DNA of 33,735 bases from Hyphochytrium catenoides (Eukaryota > Sar > Hyphochytriomycetes > Hyphochytriales > Hyphochytriaceae), in contig FLMG01004170.1 in assembly GCA_900088475.1 (NCBI GenBank), positions 1-33,735 on the forward strand. The letters run 5' to 3'. Below are positions 1 to 11,129 of this stretch, piece after piece. Below the pieces are notes generated by a model. The model saw only the letters and a list, made by a program, of their open reading frames with translations, was not told the DNA's origin and did no database searches. Numbering within the stretch: position 1 is the stretch's first letter; every line of letters starts with the position of its first letter. Position numbers and translations under genes: made by a program.

Positions 1-2680
1 TCTCACATTAACCCTGCCCCCCAGGGCCTTCCCAGACGGAGGAGGAAGTCTGCGGCGTAGGACGGGAAAGGGTATAAGGAAAGGCCTCTTGGTTAGGCTT
101 ATCAGAGTGCCGCTACTACTAATCATTTTCATTAATGGATTTTCCCCTTAGACCACAGTCCCATTCCTTACATTCTGGATTGCAGAGAACTTGTGACGGA
201 CACATCAAAGGCCGAGTACTGATAGGATGTCTGATTGCAGTCCGGAAGGAGGTGGCGAGGTTCGCGGGAGACCTTGAGACCAAGATTTCGAAAGGCACGA
301 AAGAGGAGGTCCGTCCTGGACACGGGGTCTGACGTTGATGAGCGCCACCACCATAAGAACTTCAAATAGAAGAAGAAGGAGGAGGAGAAGAAGAAGGCGA
401 AAGAAAAAGGAAGAGGAGGAAAAGAAGAAGAAGAAGAAGAAGAGACGAGAACCCTTGGTCCCGTCCTCAGTTCGATCTCTCCACGCTTCTCATCGCTAAA
501 GGAGAGTCATAGTTGATCATCTCAGTAATAATAAGCTGAGAAGAAGTAAGGAGGAGGAGGTGAGCCACCAATCACAAAGTCGTCACCAGCAAGTACAAGC
601 GCCGCGGGCGAGGCAAGCAAGCGACGGGTCCAGCTGCTCATCAAGAGGAATGCGCTTCGATTTCTATATCTGAAGGTTATTTACTTCATGAGCCGCAAGA
701 GAGAAGATTCTTTTGTAGAGGTGTAAAAAAGCCATGGCCAAGCGTGACCATATTAAAAAAATAGAAAGCGTCGAAGATGATGGAGAGTGAAGAGATGAGC
801 CCAAGGGACAAAGGAAGAGAGGTACAGGACAAGGGACATGACGAAAGAGATATTAGAGTTAGGCACAGACAACGACATACTTATAGAGAGAGGATGAGGA
901 GAGAGAGTGATGGGCTGAAAGTACTGAAGAAGTGCATCGCGCTTAAGGTGCCAGGGACATCTTTATTTACATCTTCTCCTTTTCCGCTCTTTCGCTTCGC
1001 CACTTGTCGACAGGAGGAGGATGGAAGTAAAGGCGGATTACCCAGCAGGGGAGAGGCAAGAGAAGAAGGGGAAAGCCGGAAAAGGCGCCGAGGAAGACGA
1101 ACAGATGCGGAAGAAGAGGATTGAATCTACACCGACATCATTTAGCTAACCCTTCCCAGAGCCAAGAGGCCCAAGGCGGCGAGGTGGAGGAGATGCGGAG
1201 ACTGCCGGACCTTTTGCTACCAGTCAACAGGAGAGGCAGAGAACTGAGAAAGAGACTGATTGTGGAAAAGGAGGACGTAGAACTACTGAGGGTAGCCGTA
1301 GGTGTAGTGCGCTGTAGAGAGTCGTAGAGCAACTACCCCACATTTTCTCAAGCTTCTGGCTGTTCTCGCATGCCATCTTCAGGACTTCATCTCTCTCTTG
1401 TCCTTCCAGACCCCTTCCTTATGCAGCAGTCTATGCCGGCTATCAAGGTCATTTGTCTGAGAAAGTGAAACTGAAGAAATATGAGGTCCTTTGTAAGGCT
1501 GTCGGACTGCAGTTTTTTGTTCCGCTAGTAGTTTGGGAATCCTTTGGGTGCTATTCCTCTGGATCAGCTGAAACCTTCATTCTCTTGTTGCTTGTCCTTC
1601 TTGCGAGGGCTGAGCTCGTTGGTGACGACATGGCTGCTACTGGTGGTTCACCTCCCCCACCTCCTCCTTCTTCTCCGATCATCTTTACTGAGGAGGTCAA
1701 CTATGAATCTTCTTTACTGATGATGAGCATGGATGTAACATTTCCTTCTTTTCAGCGATACGTTGGGAATGTTTCCATCACTCCAAAGGTCACGTCCGTT
1801 ATCAGAGTGGGAGTCCACACTCGCCACTCTTGATGGCTTGTCTTTGCACGTTTAGCTGATAGTGGTAGTCTAGATCTTGCATGTTCTACATAGCGATGGG
1901 ATGTGCGGCTGCCCGCGCTCACAGCACGCTTAAGCTGTAATCACTTCACATTTGCCAGACGATCTGCACTTCAGTTTATGGCGCTAGAGTGTTCCTTCTC
2001 AGGCTTCTTCTGTGCCTACAATTAGCGTACTAGAGAGACGAGTCTCGGGAAGCATCATTCCGAGAGGCTCTAAATGCTACATTCCTCCTTTATTTCAGCT
2101 CTAGTCAAACTAATGACCATCAAAGAAAATCCGCACCTTTTGGGTAGACCGGATTACTTCTCAATGCTCGTCAGTCCAGTGGTAATAAGGTGACGAAATA
2201 AATGTGCGTACCTTGTAGGGCAAACAGTGATCATAGGCACCTTCCGAATCTTCTGAGTCTGTCCACCTGACCTGTCCAGGCAGGCGCACCAAGAGCAGAA
2301 GAGTAGTTGATGTTGCACCCAGAAATGAAGAAAGAAGAGTGTCCAATGTCCAACGTTGGTTACTTCTACAGTGGGGAAAAAGAAGGGTTGTCACAAGTAC
2401 AAGTAATACTAATGCGTGAGAAAAAATGCTCTACTGGAACTGTAACTGAGCTACCACTACCGTATGATACTCCCGTGCAACTACAAGGGCTCTGGACTAA
2501 TAGAGGTACTTAAATATCTCTGCTTCCTTATCCAAATAGTTCGGTAGCCAGAGAGATAAGGCTTACCGTACTTTTCGTTTGACATACTTGTCGTCCGTCC
2601 GTGTGATCGTTGGCAGACAGGGGATCAGGAGCGTGTCAGTAGCGGATGAGGGGAATGCACTTCGGAGGTACCGAGAGAGG
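1..2680. other. No recognisable gene; low-complexity purine-rich DNA
   Basis: I see no ORF here with a recognisable domain. Stretches near 365-450 are GA/GAA-rich simple sequence. The longest plus-strand ORF (777-1124) encodes a highly charged Arg/Glu-rich peptide typical of purine-rich noncoding DNA. Part of the interval (about 1453-1710) matches a second region at 13.75-14.15 kb and is listed separately as a dispersed repeat. Confidence 0.6.
1453..1710 (+). repeat. Dispersed repeat, copy A
   Basis: This segment shares an ordered series of short matches with 13747-14150. Both copies start with a TTGTCTGAGAA word, followed by GTCCTT..GT(C)AAG, a CTGCAG, GTAGTTTGGGA.TC.TT.GG, a CTCTTG.TGCTT tract, and a CACC..CCTCCTCCTTCTTC tract. 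The copies have diverged, and copy B holds about 100 extra bases before the final block. An open frame crosses this copy but its product resembles nothing I know, so I read this as a diverged dispersed repeat or element remnant, not a gene. Confidence 0.45.
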
Positions 2681-2682
2681 AA

Positions 2683-2759
2683 GAGGCCGCAACGCCCCTG
2701 CTGCCGTCAGAACGTGCGAGCCACAGGCAGTAGAAGGCCTACAGGGGCGTTGCGGCCTC
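2683..2759. repeat. Perfect 18-bp inverted repeat (hairpin)
   Basis: Positions 2683-2700 (GAGGCCGCAACGCCCCTG) are the exact reverse complement of 2742-2759, with a 41-base spacer. Inside the spacer, CTGCC at 2701-2705 can pair with GGCAG at 2726-2730. The arms are more GC-rich than their surroundings. It could be a foldback element, a structured RNA or the ends of a small element; nothing here decides between them. Confidence 0.8.
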
Positions 2760-3007
2760 CACCCCGATCATAGAGACTCTTCTTTCAGACGGCTGACAGA
2801 TCACTGCACTCTTCTTGCCCCGTAAGGTTATGCGACAAAAGTTCACAGTTCGTTGTCGCTAAGGCGATCGCCCAGTTTCTTTGCATGTAGACGACTATGG
2901 ATCCACACGAGGCTCCTGGTCATGCGCAGCCTTAGTTAGACCGCAGGAGAAAGGCGTCCGGGTTTGGAGAAGGGAAAGCTGTAATAGTCTTGCAGAGGCA
3001 AAGAAGG

Positions 3008-3352
3008 ATGAAAACAATGAGCCGTAGACTACCTTCGACGGTAGCTTGCCAACCCTTCTGGTCAGCTGTAACACGCCGCACACAAGGGAAAATTAGGACT
3101 TGTTGTCTCTTCACCTTGGTTCTTCTGTTTCTGTTAGTGACAGAGTACTGCTTCCTCCCGGAAATATCTCTAGCGCGTTCTTTACTATGCACTCCGAGCC
3201 AATCAGAGGACGAGGACTGTCCAACCCCCATTAGACGGAGTCCCGCTCCTTTCTCAGGTTACTGGTGGGGCAGCACATTTTCGCTACTGGCCTTACCGGT
3301 AGCCAACGCCGCTTTTAGTGGCTGGAATCCTTCAGGTCAGTACAGCGCCTAA
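3008..3352 (+). other. Doubtful ORF with one hydrophobic segment
   Basis: An ORF of about 115 codons from ATG 3008 has a strongly hydrophobic stretch in its middle (CCLFTLVLLFLLV) that could be a membrane anchor or signal anchor, followed by a Ser/Pro/Asp-containing segment. I recognise no family. It lies upstream of the decayed LamG gene and could be a remnant of that gene's N-terminal region, but no frame connects them. It may also be chance. Confidence 0.15.
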
Positions 3353-3784
3353 CATTCATCCTTGGTAGGACGGAGAAAGGCATCTTCTTGCACTTGATCG
3401 CACCGTCTAACCTTCTGATATGCAGCAGGGGATGGTCGCGATTTGGAAGAGGCAAACCTGATTCCATTAGCAAACTGAATGCTGCGTACAAAGACACTTC
3501 GCAATACAGTGCCAGCAATGCTCAGCTTGCCCATTTAAACGCGATACTTTGCACTGAGAGATTATGCTACCTCTCAGGAGCCAGCCGTCGGATCTGCACG
3601 CGCGTGGTACCTGTCTCGTCAGCAAACGGTAAGTGCTCTTCTTCTTAAAGCTCTTAACGGCTAGAGAGGACTGACCTAGAGATCTTTGGCTCACCCTCGA
3701 TTCGCGTCCGTCAATGTTCAATCCTCCCTGCAAGCAGACGAGAACTCCAAAGCGCCCAACTTTCCCCCTGCCCAATTAGAGCCA

Positions 3785-4236
3785 ACTATTCAGCCAACTC
3801 CTTAAGCCAGCTTCTCAGCCAACTCCACAGACAACTCTGCAGACAACTTCTGAACGAACTCCACAGCCAAGTCCTCAAATTCTTTTGAACCATCTCCACA
3901 GCCAACTCCACAGCCAACTCCGCAGCCAACTACTGATCCAACTCCGCAGCCAACTACTGAGCCAACTTCGCATGCCAACTTCACAGCCAACTTCTGAACC
4001 AAGCCCACAGCCAACTCCGCAGTTAGCTACTGAGCCAACTCCGCAGCCAACTTCTCAGCCGACTCCTCAGCAAATCTCGCAGCCAACTCCGCAGCCAACT
4101 TCTCAACCACCTCCACAGCCAACTCCGCAGCCAACTACTGAGCCAGTCCCCCAGCCAAGTCTGCAGCCAACTCTGCAGCCAGCTCAGCCAACCCCGCTGC
4201 CAACTTCTCAGCCCGCCTTACAGCAGGCTCCCCCTC
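3785..4236 (+). repeat. Minisatellite coding a Pro-Thr-Gln-rich linker
   Basis: Imperfect 12- to 18-base units built on CAGCCAACTCC/CAGCCAACTTCT are repeated across about 450 bases. In one frame they read as Pro-Thr-Pro-Gln and Pro-Thr-Ser-Gln units, a typical flexible linker of extracellular proteins. The frame that gives this reading changes near 3970: before it, the frame that is open downstream reads as Gln-Leu-His/Arg-Ser units instead. One or more indels have therefore accumulated in the array. It directly precedes the LamG-like repeats and is probably part of the same decayed gene. Confidence 0.8.
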
Positions 4237-7178
4237 CACCCGATGCGAATCAAACGTGGAGGATGGTACCTGACACTGCTCACTGAAGAATCTTTTATTT
4301 CGCCCTCCCACGCGTCGCCAGCCCAAGCTCCACAAGTAGATCCTGGACAATACACCTTGGCGTCACTGCTGCCCTCTCAGGGCAATGACTCCGGACTCTC
4401 ATTGTGGGGCCAGTTCAGCCAGCCCGTCAGTGCCCAGCAACCACTCTTCCGGTCCTATGGTGGCCATAGAATTTGGACGTACCTTTCCTTCAACAGCCAG
4501 AATAAGCAGTTCCTTGAGAGCGCTGCCACCGTGAATCTATTTCTCGCCTCCAAGAGCGGCTTCGCGGCCTTCATGCTCGTGCGCTTTACTTCCAGTACGC
4601 CTGCTTTTGATGAACATTTATTCAGCGTTGGCACCAGCGGCCCTGATAGGACCTGGAATTGGAGTCTCGCCCTCCGACGGTATGGGAACTTTAGTCACCT
4701 CGCCTCTGACTCTGATAATCAGAACCCGCGATCTCTCTGTCTCATCGATGAACCTGGTGCTATCGTTCCCAATCAATGGACAGTCTTTACTCTCAGATAT
4801 TCAAGTGTAACATCAAGGGCCGAGATTAGAGGGATGGTCTCAGTCTGGGATATTCCAGCCGTCGCACAGCGTTCACTGACTTGTCTAACGGTTTCTTTCA
4901 ATCTCAGTGCCAGTCAGCCGGTAGATACTTCTCTAAGCTCTTCAACAGAGGCGAGGCAACTGTCTCCATCCTACCGCCGTTCTACTCTTCTGCTGCCGTC
5001 CAACTATCCGCTTCCGCCTTGGCGCAATCTAATCAGGTGAACCGTAGTGCCTTTGTCTCTTGGGAAAGACTGAGCAGCATTTCCAGTGCATCAGCTCCTG
5101 TCTTCTATAGCAATGGCGGGTATCTCAACGGCCGTTATGTCTCGTTCGATCGCTCTCTCTCATTCTCTACTCAGTAGCTCACGCATCTTTTCTATCGGCG
5201 CCTTGGGGTTCAGCGTCGTAGCCTTGCTCCGACTCTCAGCGACGCCTGGCGCCACTGAGCGTATAGTTCAGCTGAGTGCCGCTGAGAAGATTACTATTGA
5301 AAATTTATCGCTGACTCGCTATTCTGTCTCCGATGCCCTTGCGTTCACGACCCATGAAAGTGCTCGAGTTACCACCTTGCCTGGCATTGTCATCTAGAAT
5401 AAATGGGCTGTTTTCGCTATTCGCTGCTTTGGAGGACCCAGTGAAGCCCTAGAGATAGTCTAGAATGGCGTAAGTGTTGGCCTCTCTTCCTCTTTATGGG
5501 CGGCGCGGGCGGCGCAGCGAGTGTACGGCACCTTTTTTGTCGGCCGAGCCACTGATAGCCCTATAGGACATGCTTTAATGGACATCGGGTCTCTCCATTT
5601 CTTTGACTTTGTCCTCAGCAACAGTCAGCTGGCGGCCATCACCGCCAACCTCTCCTTGGGTTTAAACGTCACAGCTGCCTGCAACCTCTGCCGCTGGCGC
5701 TGGGCCTGCAACGCTCCTCCAATCACTTGGTTCCCCTGCTCGATGCTGGCGTCCACGCTCCTTGACGAGGGCTTTGTGAATGCTTTTAGCGTTAGAAGAG
5801 TGGTCAATAGCTTTGGCTCAAGCCCTGGAACTGCACCAAGATATATTATTAAAAGTCGTGGACTGTCAGATAGGCCTTACATATCTTTTGCACCTGTTCA
5901 ATTCCTCTTCACTGGATCCATGACCACCTACCCTGAGAGTCACCGTCTGACGATCCTGGTGCTGATGCGATTCGTTAGTGCCACGATCGAGGACGAGCGG
6001 ATACGCTCAGGATTCTTGAAATCAGCAGTATATCTCAGCAGAAACGGCATCGCCCTCCTCCGTCAGGGCACCTCCAATCATCTCGTTTTCCAGGCATAGA
6101 GTGCTGCAGAAACTTATTTTCCGCGTGGTTAGTGCCGCTGGCGCCACGGAAGAAGGCGTTTGGGCTGTCTATGAATTCCGCTTCTCAGCCTCAGCCGTCG
6201 AGCGGAAGTGCTGAAGAATGACCAGAGCGTTGGAAGCGTTGAAGCTCTCCTCACCAACAGAGCCGTCAGCTTCTGGTGGATCCCCGGACAGCCTTCCGTT
6301 GCTGTGCAAAGTAGTGCCCAGGTGGACATTACGACTTTCTACATGTTTGATTTTAGCCTTAGCGACAGCCAGCTGGTCCAGGTCTCCAACAACCTCACAG
6401 CCAACCTTCCAATCAACGCCTCTCGTGTGGTTCCTGCGCCACCAGGCAGTGTCACGGTCCTTCCTTTCACACCTGCGTCGCTGTATCTACAAGCCTCGCA
6501 GCTCAGCCAGACCAATGATTCTGCAGTGATGAAATGGGGCAACGCTGGCTCTGCCTCAACGGCCGGCACTGCGCCTCGCTTCCGGTCTGTGGGCGTGCTG
6601 ATTGGACCCTTTGTCTCCTTCACTCGGACGGCTAAGCAGCGATTGTCTGCATCCTCATCAAGAGACCGGAATGTCACTGGGCTGCCTCTCAGCGGTGGGC
6701 TAACCATTGTGGCACTATTTATTGCGCTTCCAGGTAGCACGGCAGGAAACTCTGAGACCATCTTTGATGCTGGCACGACTACTACCGCGTCCCCTGATAG
6801 CCTGACCTTTCGACGCAGTGGCAGCACCAGCGCGCTGCAGTTCATTCTGTATAACGGGGCCTGTAAGACCAGCGCTTTAGCTATTGTCCAGAATGAATGG
6901 GCAACCTTCGCGGCGCGGTACCATTGCACCAGTGGGCAGACGAGAGTTTATAAAAATGGTGTGAGTCTGGCAACGTAACCGCTTCGGCTTCTCGGAGAGA
7001 CCGAAGTTTGTCCACCTGGCACATTGGTCAGTCAACAACGTCTTGGAATGAAGCATCCTTTGACCTCTCTGCCTTGGTTTTCTTTGACTTTGCGCTGGCA
7101 GACGCTCAGCTGGCGCAGGCGACCTCCAACCTGACCTCAAAGCTGTCTGTCGTACCGCCTGCCCGGCCCATCGCCTAG
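3885..7178 (+). pseudogene. Decayed secreted protein with four LamG-like repeats
   Basis: A Pro-Thr-Gln linker is followed by four copies of a repeat of about 600-700 bases, near 4340-4917, 4975-5676, 5720-6414 and 6450-7152. Each copy runs from an AS.L-type start, through a ..FVSF.. strand and a NEWA.FA.R-type motif, to a conserved end such as FFDFVLSNSQL, FYMFDFSLSDSQL or FFDFALADAQL. The pattern resembles LamG/concanavalin A-like lectin domains; the assignment is from motif layout only.

The gene is broken. Coding frame changes near 3970, 4240, 4915, 5177, 6099 and 6205 and at 6976-6978. In-frame TAG codons occur at 5395-5397 and 5461-5463, with a further TAG at 6097-6099 and TAA at 6976-6978. 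The final frame ends at a TAG at 7176-7178. Short introns do not explain this, because the homologous repeat sequence runs straight through each break. Assembly error is an alternative for single sites, but not comfortably for all. Confidence 0.7.
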
Positions 7179-9397
7179 GAGCCACTCTTGTTATTTGAGT
7201 CTTACCATGGCTGAAGATGGAGATGCAAGTGATGGACGGAGGGGCTGCGGCGGTGGCGACCCTATATTATTTTATCCTTAAGGCTACAATAATAGCAGAG
7301 AGCTTCGGTCTGGTCCTTGTCCTACTCTTGGCGGTGGCTCATCATCTTTCTTAGGCAATAGAAAGCTCAGGCCGTCAAGCGGTCACCCGTAGCTGCCTTG
7401 AAAGGAGGATCTTCAAGCCTTTTTTCTCTCCTTGACATTGTCATTAAGCCAGCGTCATCTTCGACTGTCAGTTCTGCCTTGACGAAAGAGCTAAGGGGAG
7501 CCAGTATCTTGCCTTCAGCCTGAGCATCTGCGCCTCCTTCGAGGTCTTCTCTTCCTCCTTGTCATACGAGGTTCATTTGCTGGCTGCTGCCGCTGCCTGT
7601 CACGTAGTTATAGCGCCGATAATCTATCTATGTGTCTCCATCACTTCCCTGCTCACCTAGTTGCATCATCACCACCATCAACGCTACTCCTTCTAATCAT
7701 TCCTGAAGCGGGAAGGACGCCATGGCAGCAGACGTGGGCCTGAGAACCGAGGACCTGGGTAAAGAACGGACATTACTTCTTCTGTCCTCCGTCTAATTAT
7801 TACGAGCTGACACCCACGGTGACAGGGAGAGGAGCTTCTTGCACAGCAGCAGCCAAGCTCTGTCCATAATTGGTAGCAGGAAGTGACTGTAAGACACCGG
7901 TGACGGCTCAATCTGGCCTTCTGCAGATTGGGAGACCGGAGGTGGGCCTCTGGCTCCGACCTGTGCTTCCTAAGCTATTATATCTTTTTCTTCATAGACG
8001 ATACGACGCTTTTCTACCATGACGCTCTACATATAAAGATCTACATACCCTAACTCCTGCGACCGAGAGCGGTAAGTGCCAGTAGTAGTAGCAGTGGCGT
8101 CCAATGGCACTACTGGCCCACGCCCGGCAGAACAGTGGCGCGTTGTCGTTGGGGATTTCGAGGGAATATGTCGCTAAGCTCAGGAAGCTTCGAAAGTGAG
8201 ACCATTCAGCTCCACATTTGGCCGCTGTCCCATGGCAAGTCCAAGGTTGCTATGTCGATCTCCCATCGCCGTCAGTTTATTAGGGAGAAGCAAGTGCTCA
8301 AGCCTGGTTGCTCAGAGTTCCAACCTTAGCCCATCCTTTTTCTCTTTCTTCCCTCCTACTGAGAGAGCACGTTAAGACCTTCATTATCACCTACAAGACT
8401 CTAATTTGACCGCTCTTATGCGTGTCTCTTAGTAATCTGCCTCCGACCGTAGTCTTTCTACTGCCGCTGAATTCAGTCCGATGGTTAGTGCCAGCACTGT
8501 GTTGCGTCTAACCAATGGAGAAGTCTGGTGTGGCCTGGTAGGAGGTCTTAGGTTAGGTGTCGCCTTTGTTAGCGCCCATGGATAGATGAATCTGTGCAGC
8601 CCAGAGCTCGGCGTGGTCGGGGCCGTTCAGCTAGACGGTGTGGTGCATGCTTTCTTCACCGAAGAAGAAGCCAACGCCTCACGCATGATCTTAGTTAGCC
8701 GGCAGCCCGTCCGCGTCCTGTGTTGCTCGCTGCCTTCTTGTTTGACATGGGGGCTAGTGTCGGTCCCTGCTGCCTCTTCTTCATAGACCATCCCCTCCAC
8801 GTCCGAGCGCCTATCCCTCTTCGTTTGGTAGCATCTTATATGGTCTGGACGAAAAGTCGGCACCAAAAGATGATGCAGCGCACTTCTCACTCGGCAGACT
8901 GATAAGAACACCATCTCTTTCGTCATTACACCCTGGAGATCATTGGGACCGAGAGGGAAAGGAACGACAAGAGGGCAAGAAAAAACTACAGAGGAGATGT
9001 ACAGCCCCGCAGGGCTGAGTAAGCCTAAGAATCATAGTAGGTCCCATTCAGAGCTATCGTCAAGAAGCACAGCTGTCAGACTTGAAGTCTTTGGCTAACG
9101 CCGACGCTGTCATGAGAGGGCACTAGCCTGAAGTATGGACGGAGAGTTTGCTGTCAAGGAGGCAGGCAGCGAGTAGCTATTGAATTGACAGGAAAATTAG
9201 ATACTATATTGAAATCTTAGCTGGGATTATTAGGGGCAGGCAATTGCCTGGCCTCCTCGCGCTCTGTAAAAACAAATGTAAGACATATCTATACCGATGG
9301 ACGGCATTGGTTCACCTCCTTCGACGACAGGGCTCTACATGCAGCCAATTAAAGAGAACTGTGAACTCTGAGGAGCAGAGTTCCTACCACCTGCTCA
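7179..9397. other. No recognisable gene
   Basis: Between the decayed LamG gene and the stop codon of the subtilase I see only short ORFs (longest near 100 codons) with no recognisable domain or signal peptide. GC content is similar to the flanks. Some phrases recur loosely (for example TTCTTCATAGAC near 7990 and 8780), but I could not align them into a defined repeat. Confidence 0.55.
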
Positions 9398-10846
9398 TCA
9401 ACATCCATATATTAGACAGCAGATCCACCCGCAAGAAGGTGGTCGCGGGTTTGGTGTTGGAGCAGGAGGTGGTGGAGTGCGTGAGGGAGTGCGTGAGGGA
9501 GTGGGTGAGGGAGTGGGGGAGGGAGTAGGCCGAGGAACAGGATTGACTCTCGGCGTGGGACTTGGGGTAGGCACTGAAGGTTGGGGAGACTGTCCAGGGC
9601 ACTTGACTGCATTGGAGGGGTCAAAGCCCGCCTTCTTGGCAGCCACACACACGTTTACAAGCCCCTTGCCATAATAATCGTCACGACCAGGAGTACCGAG
9701 GTCCATAGCCGTCTCTTCTAGCGCCTTGCGGACGTCCACATTGGTCCATCCGCGACTTAAGCCATAACTCCAAACAATGGCTGCAGCGCCCGAAACGTGA
9801 GGTACGGCCATCGAAGTCCCCGTCATGACGATGAAAGAACCATCAGGCCCATAACTTCCAACACCCTCACCTGGAGCAACAATGTCCACTTCATTGTTCC
9901 ACTGAGAGCGACTGGACACTTTCCTGTTGGCATTGACCGAGCCCACTGACAACACACTGGGATAGGAGGCAGGATATAGGAATGTTGAGTTTCCAGCATT
10001 GCCTGCAGCTGCGATAACTAGTACTCCACGGTCGGCAAGGCTCTTGTATGCTGCAGCTTCCGTTTCTGAAAATCGCGGCCCGCCGACACTCATGTTTATG
10101 ATGAGTTTTGCGTTGCCTGTCTCTTGCCTGCAGGTGTTCGCAGCAGCTAATATGTCCGACATCCAGTATCGGGAACAAGTGTTCGGAGAGTTGTTGGGAA
10201 TCTTTACAACGTAGAGGTGGATGCCTGGAGCTACTGCGATGCGGGGGTTTTGCCGAGCAGCGCCAATGGTTCCAGCCACATGAGTACCATGTGGATCACA
10301 AGTTTCGTCAAAGTTCCGATATCCAGCGATAGAAGAGCCTTGGAAAGCAGGAATCTTGGCGGCTACCCCTGAGTCAGGGACGCAGATCACCAGTTCCTCT
10401 CTTTTAACTCCAGGCCTAACTGGGGTCTGCAGTGCTCCAATTAAGGACAAGCCGTACAAAGAGTTCTGGATCACCGCATTAATATTGTTGGTGGAGGGAG
10501 GGGGCGAGTTCATTCCGTTGCGTCGAATGTCAAAAGGAATGAGAGTCCGTACGACGTCCTCCTCAACCTTAGCGAACAGCTGACTTGCCCGGAGTCTCTT
10601 GAGCGCCGCTTCTGTCCTGACTTCAATCGCTTTGGCTCCAATACTTCGAAGGTTATGCAGCGGCTTGATATCTCGGTCGTCGTCCAGGAAGCGACTCACA
10701 TTGAGGGCATCGAAATGTCCTATTCTGGGGTAGATGACGAACCGCGTAGATGGAAGAGTGTCTGCAGCGGCTTGGACGCCCGCATTACGGAGGTGTCCAT
10801 CTAGAGATAGGGCTAAGGCTATTAGGGTATATAAGCTCAGCCTCAT
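9398..10846 (-). CDS. Secreted subtilisin-like serine protease (S8)
   Basis: A single uninterrupted ORF of 482 codons starts at ATG 10844-10846 and ends at TGA 9398-9400. It encodes an endopeptidase of the subtilase (S8, proteinase K/subtilisin type) family. Residues 1-27 form a signal peptide. Residues about 34-101 look like an I9-type prodomain ending in a VEED motif. The catalytic domain spans about 150-405.

The catalytic residues are visible: Asp158 in VPDSG, His186 in DPHGTHVAG, the oxyanion Asn283 in AAAGNAGN, and Ser345 in GTSMAVPHVSG. After residue 415 comes a Pro/Thr/Ser/Arg linker, then a short C-terminus with four cysteines (CGWICCLIYGC). The linker is encoded by a tandem minisatellite.

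All key residues are present, so activity is likely, acting outside the cell or in a secretory compartment. There is no intron, unlike the VPS13 gene in this window. A CTATAAAAG lies only a few bases upstream of the ATG, too close to be a normal TATA box for this start. An additional exon after the Cys-rich tail cannot be excluded. Confidence 0.93.
   Translation of the reverse strand: MRLSLYTLIALALSLDGHLRNAGVQAAADTLPSTRFVIYPRIGHFDALNVSRFLDDDRDIKPLHNLRSIGAKAIEVRTEAALKRLRASQLFAKVEEDVVRTLIPFDIRRNGMNSPPPSTNNINAVIQNSLYGLSLIGALQTPVRPGVKREELVICVPDSGVAAKIPAFQGSSIAGYRNFDETCDPHGTHVAGTIGAARQNPRIAVAPGIHLYVVKIPNNSPNTCSRYWMSDILAAANTCRQETGNAKLIINMSVGGPRFSETEAAAYKSLADRGVLVIAAAGNAGNSTFLYPASYPSVLSVGSVNANRKVSSRSQWNNEVDIVAPGEGVGSYGPDGSFIVMTGTSMAVPHVSGAAAIVWSYGLSRGWTNVDVRKALEETAMDLGTPGRDDYYGKGLVNVCVAAKKAGFDPSNAVKCPGQSPQPSVPTPSPTPRVNPVPRPTPSPTPSPTPSRTPSRTPPPPAPTPNPRPPSCGWICCLIYGC
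9477..9529 (-). repeat. 12-bp minisatellite in subtilase tail
   Basis: Units of about 12 bases (GTGAGGGAGTGC/GTGAGGGAGTGG on the plus strand) repeat at least four times inside the subtilase reading frame. On the coding strand they give the Pro-Thr-Pro-Ser and Arg-Thr-Pro-Ser periodicity near residues 440-457. The unit length is a multiple of three, so copy-number change would lengthen or shorten the linker without breaking the frame. Confidence 0.8.
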
Positions 10847-11129
10847 CTTCTTTTATAGCCTTGAAGTATGGGGTAGCAGTCCTTGTTCACAGCCGTGTTT
10901 GTGGCGAACGGATAGTCTGACTAACCCCTGGCGCACTAGGATAGCAGCAGGACGTGTGGGTGTCCTGAGCTTGTGACCAATATAAAGAAATTTGGATTGT
11001 GACCGTCGAAGAGCCGCCGCAGCTTTCGTCCTTTGGTTGGCGTTGCCTGTTGCGTGCCATTGGCATTAGCTAGCTCAAGGTTACCAGCAAGAGTACTACT
11101 TCAATCAGTAGACTTTGTCTCGGAGAGCT
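10847..11129. other. Upstream region of the subtilase, no gene seen
   Basis: This interval upstream of the minus-strand subtilase presumably holds its promoter. I see no convincing core promoter element at a normal distance from the start codon and no ORF with recognisable content. Confidence 0.4.

Noticed and set aside
777-1124. Charged 115-codon ORF
   Set aside because: Its Arg/Glu/Lys-rich product follows purine-rich simple sequence, with no domain and no supporting signals.
3785-4236. Pro-Thr-Gln array as a CRISPR or regulatory repeat
   Set aside because: The units are short, contiguous without spacers, and read as a protein linker in frame, so a coding minisatellite is the simpler reading.
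6339-6929. 196-codon minus-strand ORF
   Set aside because: It lies antisense to the fourth LamG-like repeat; the plus strand carries the repeat motifs.
10847-10860. CTATAAAAG as TATA box of the subtilase
   Set aside because: It ends only a few bases before the start codon, leaving no room for a transcription start and 5' UTR.
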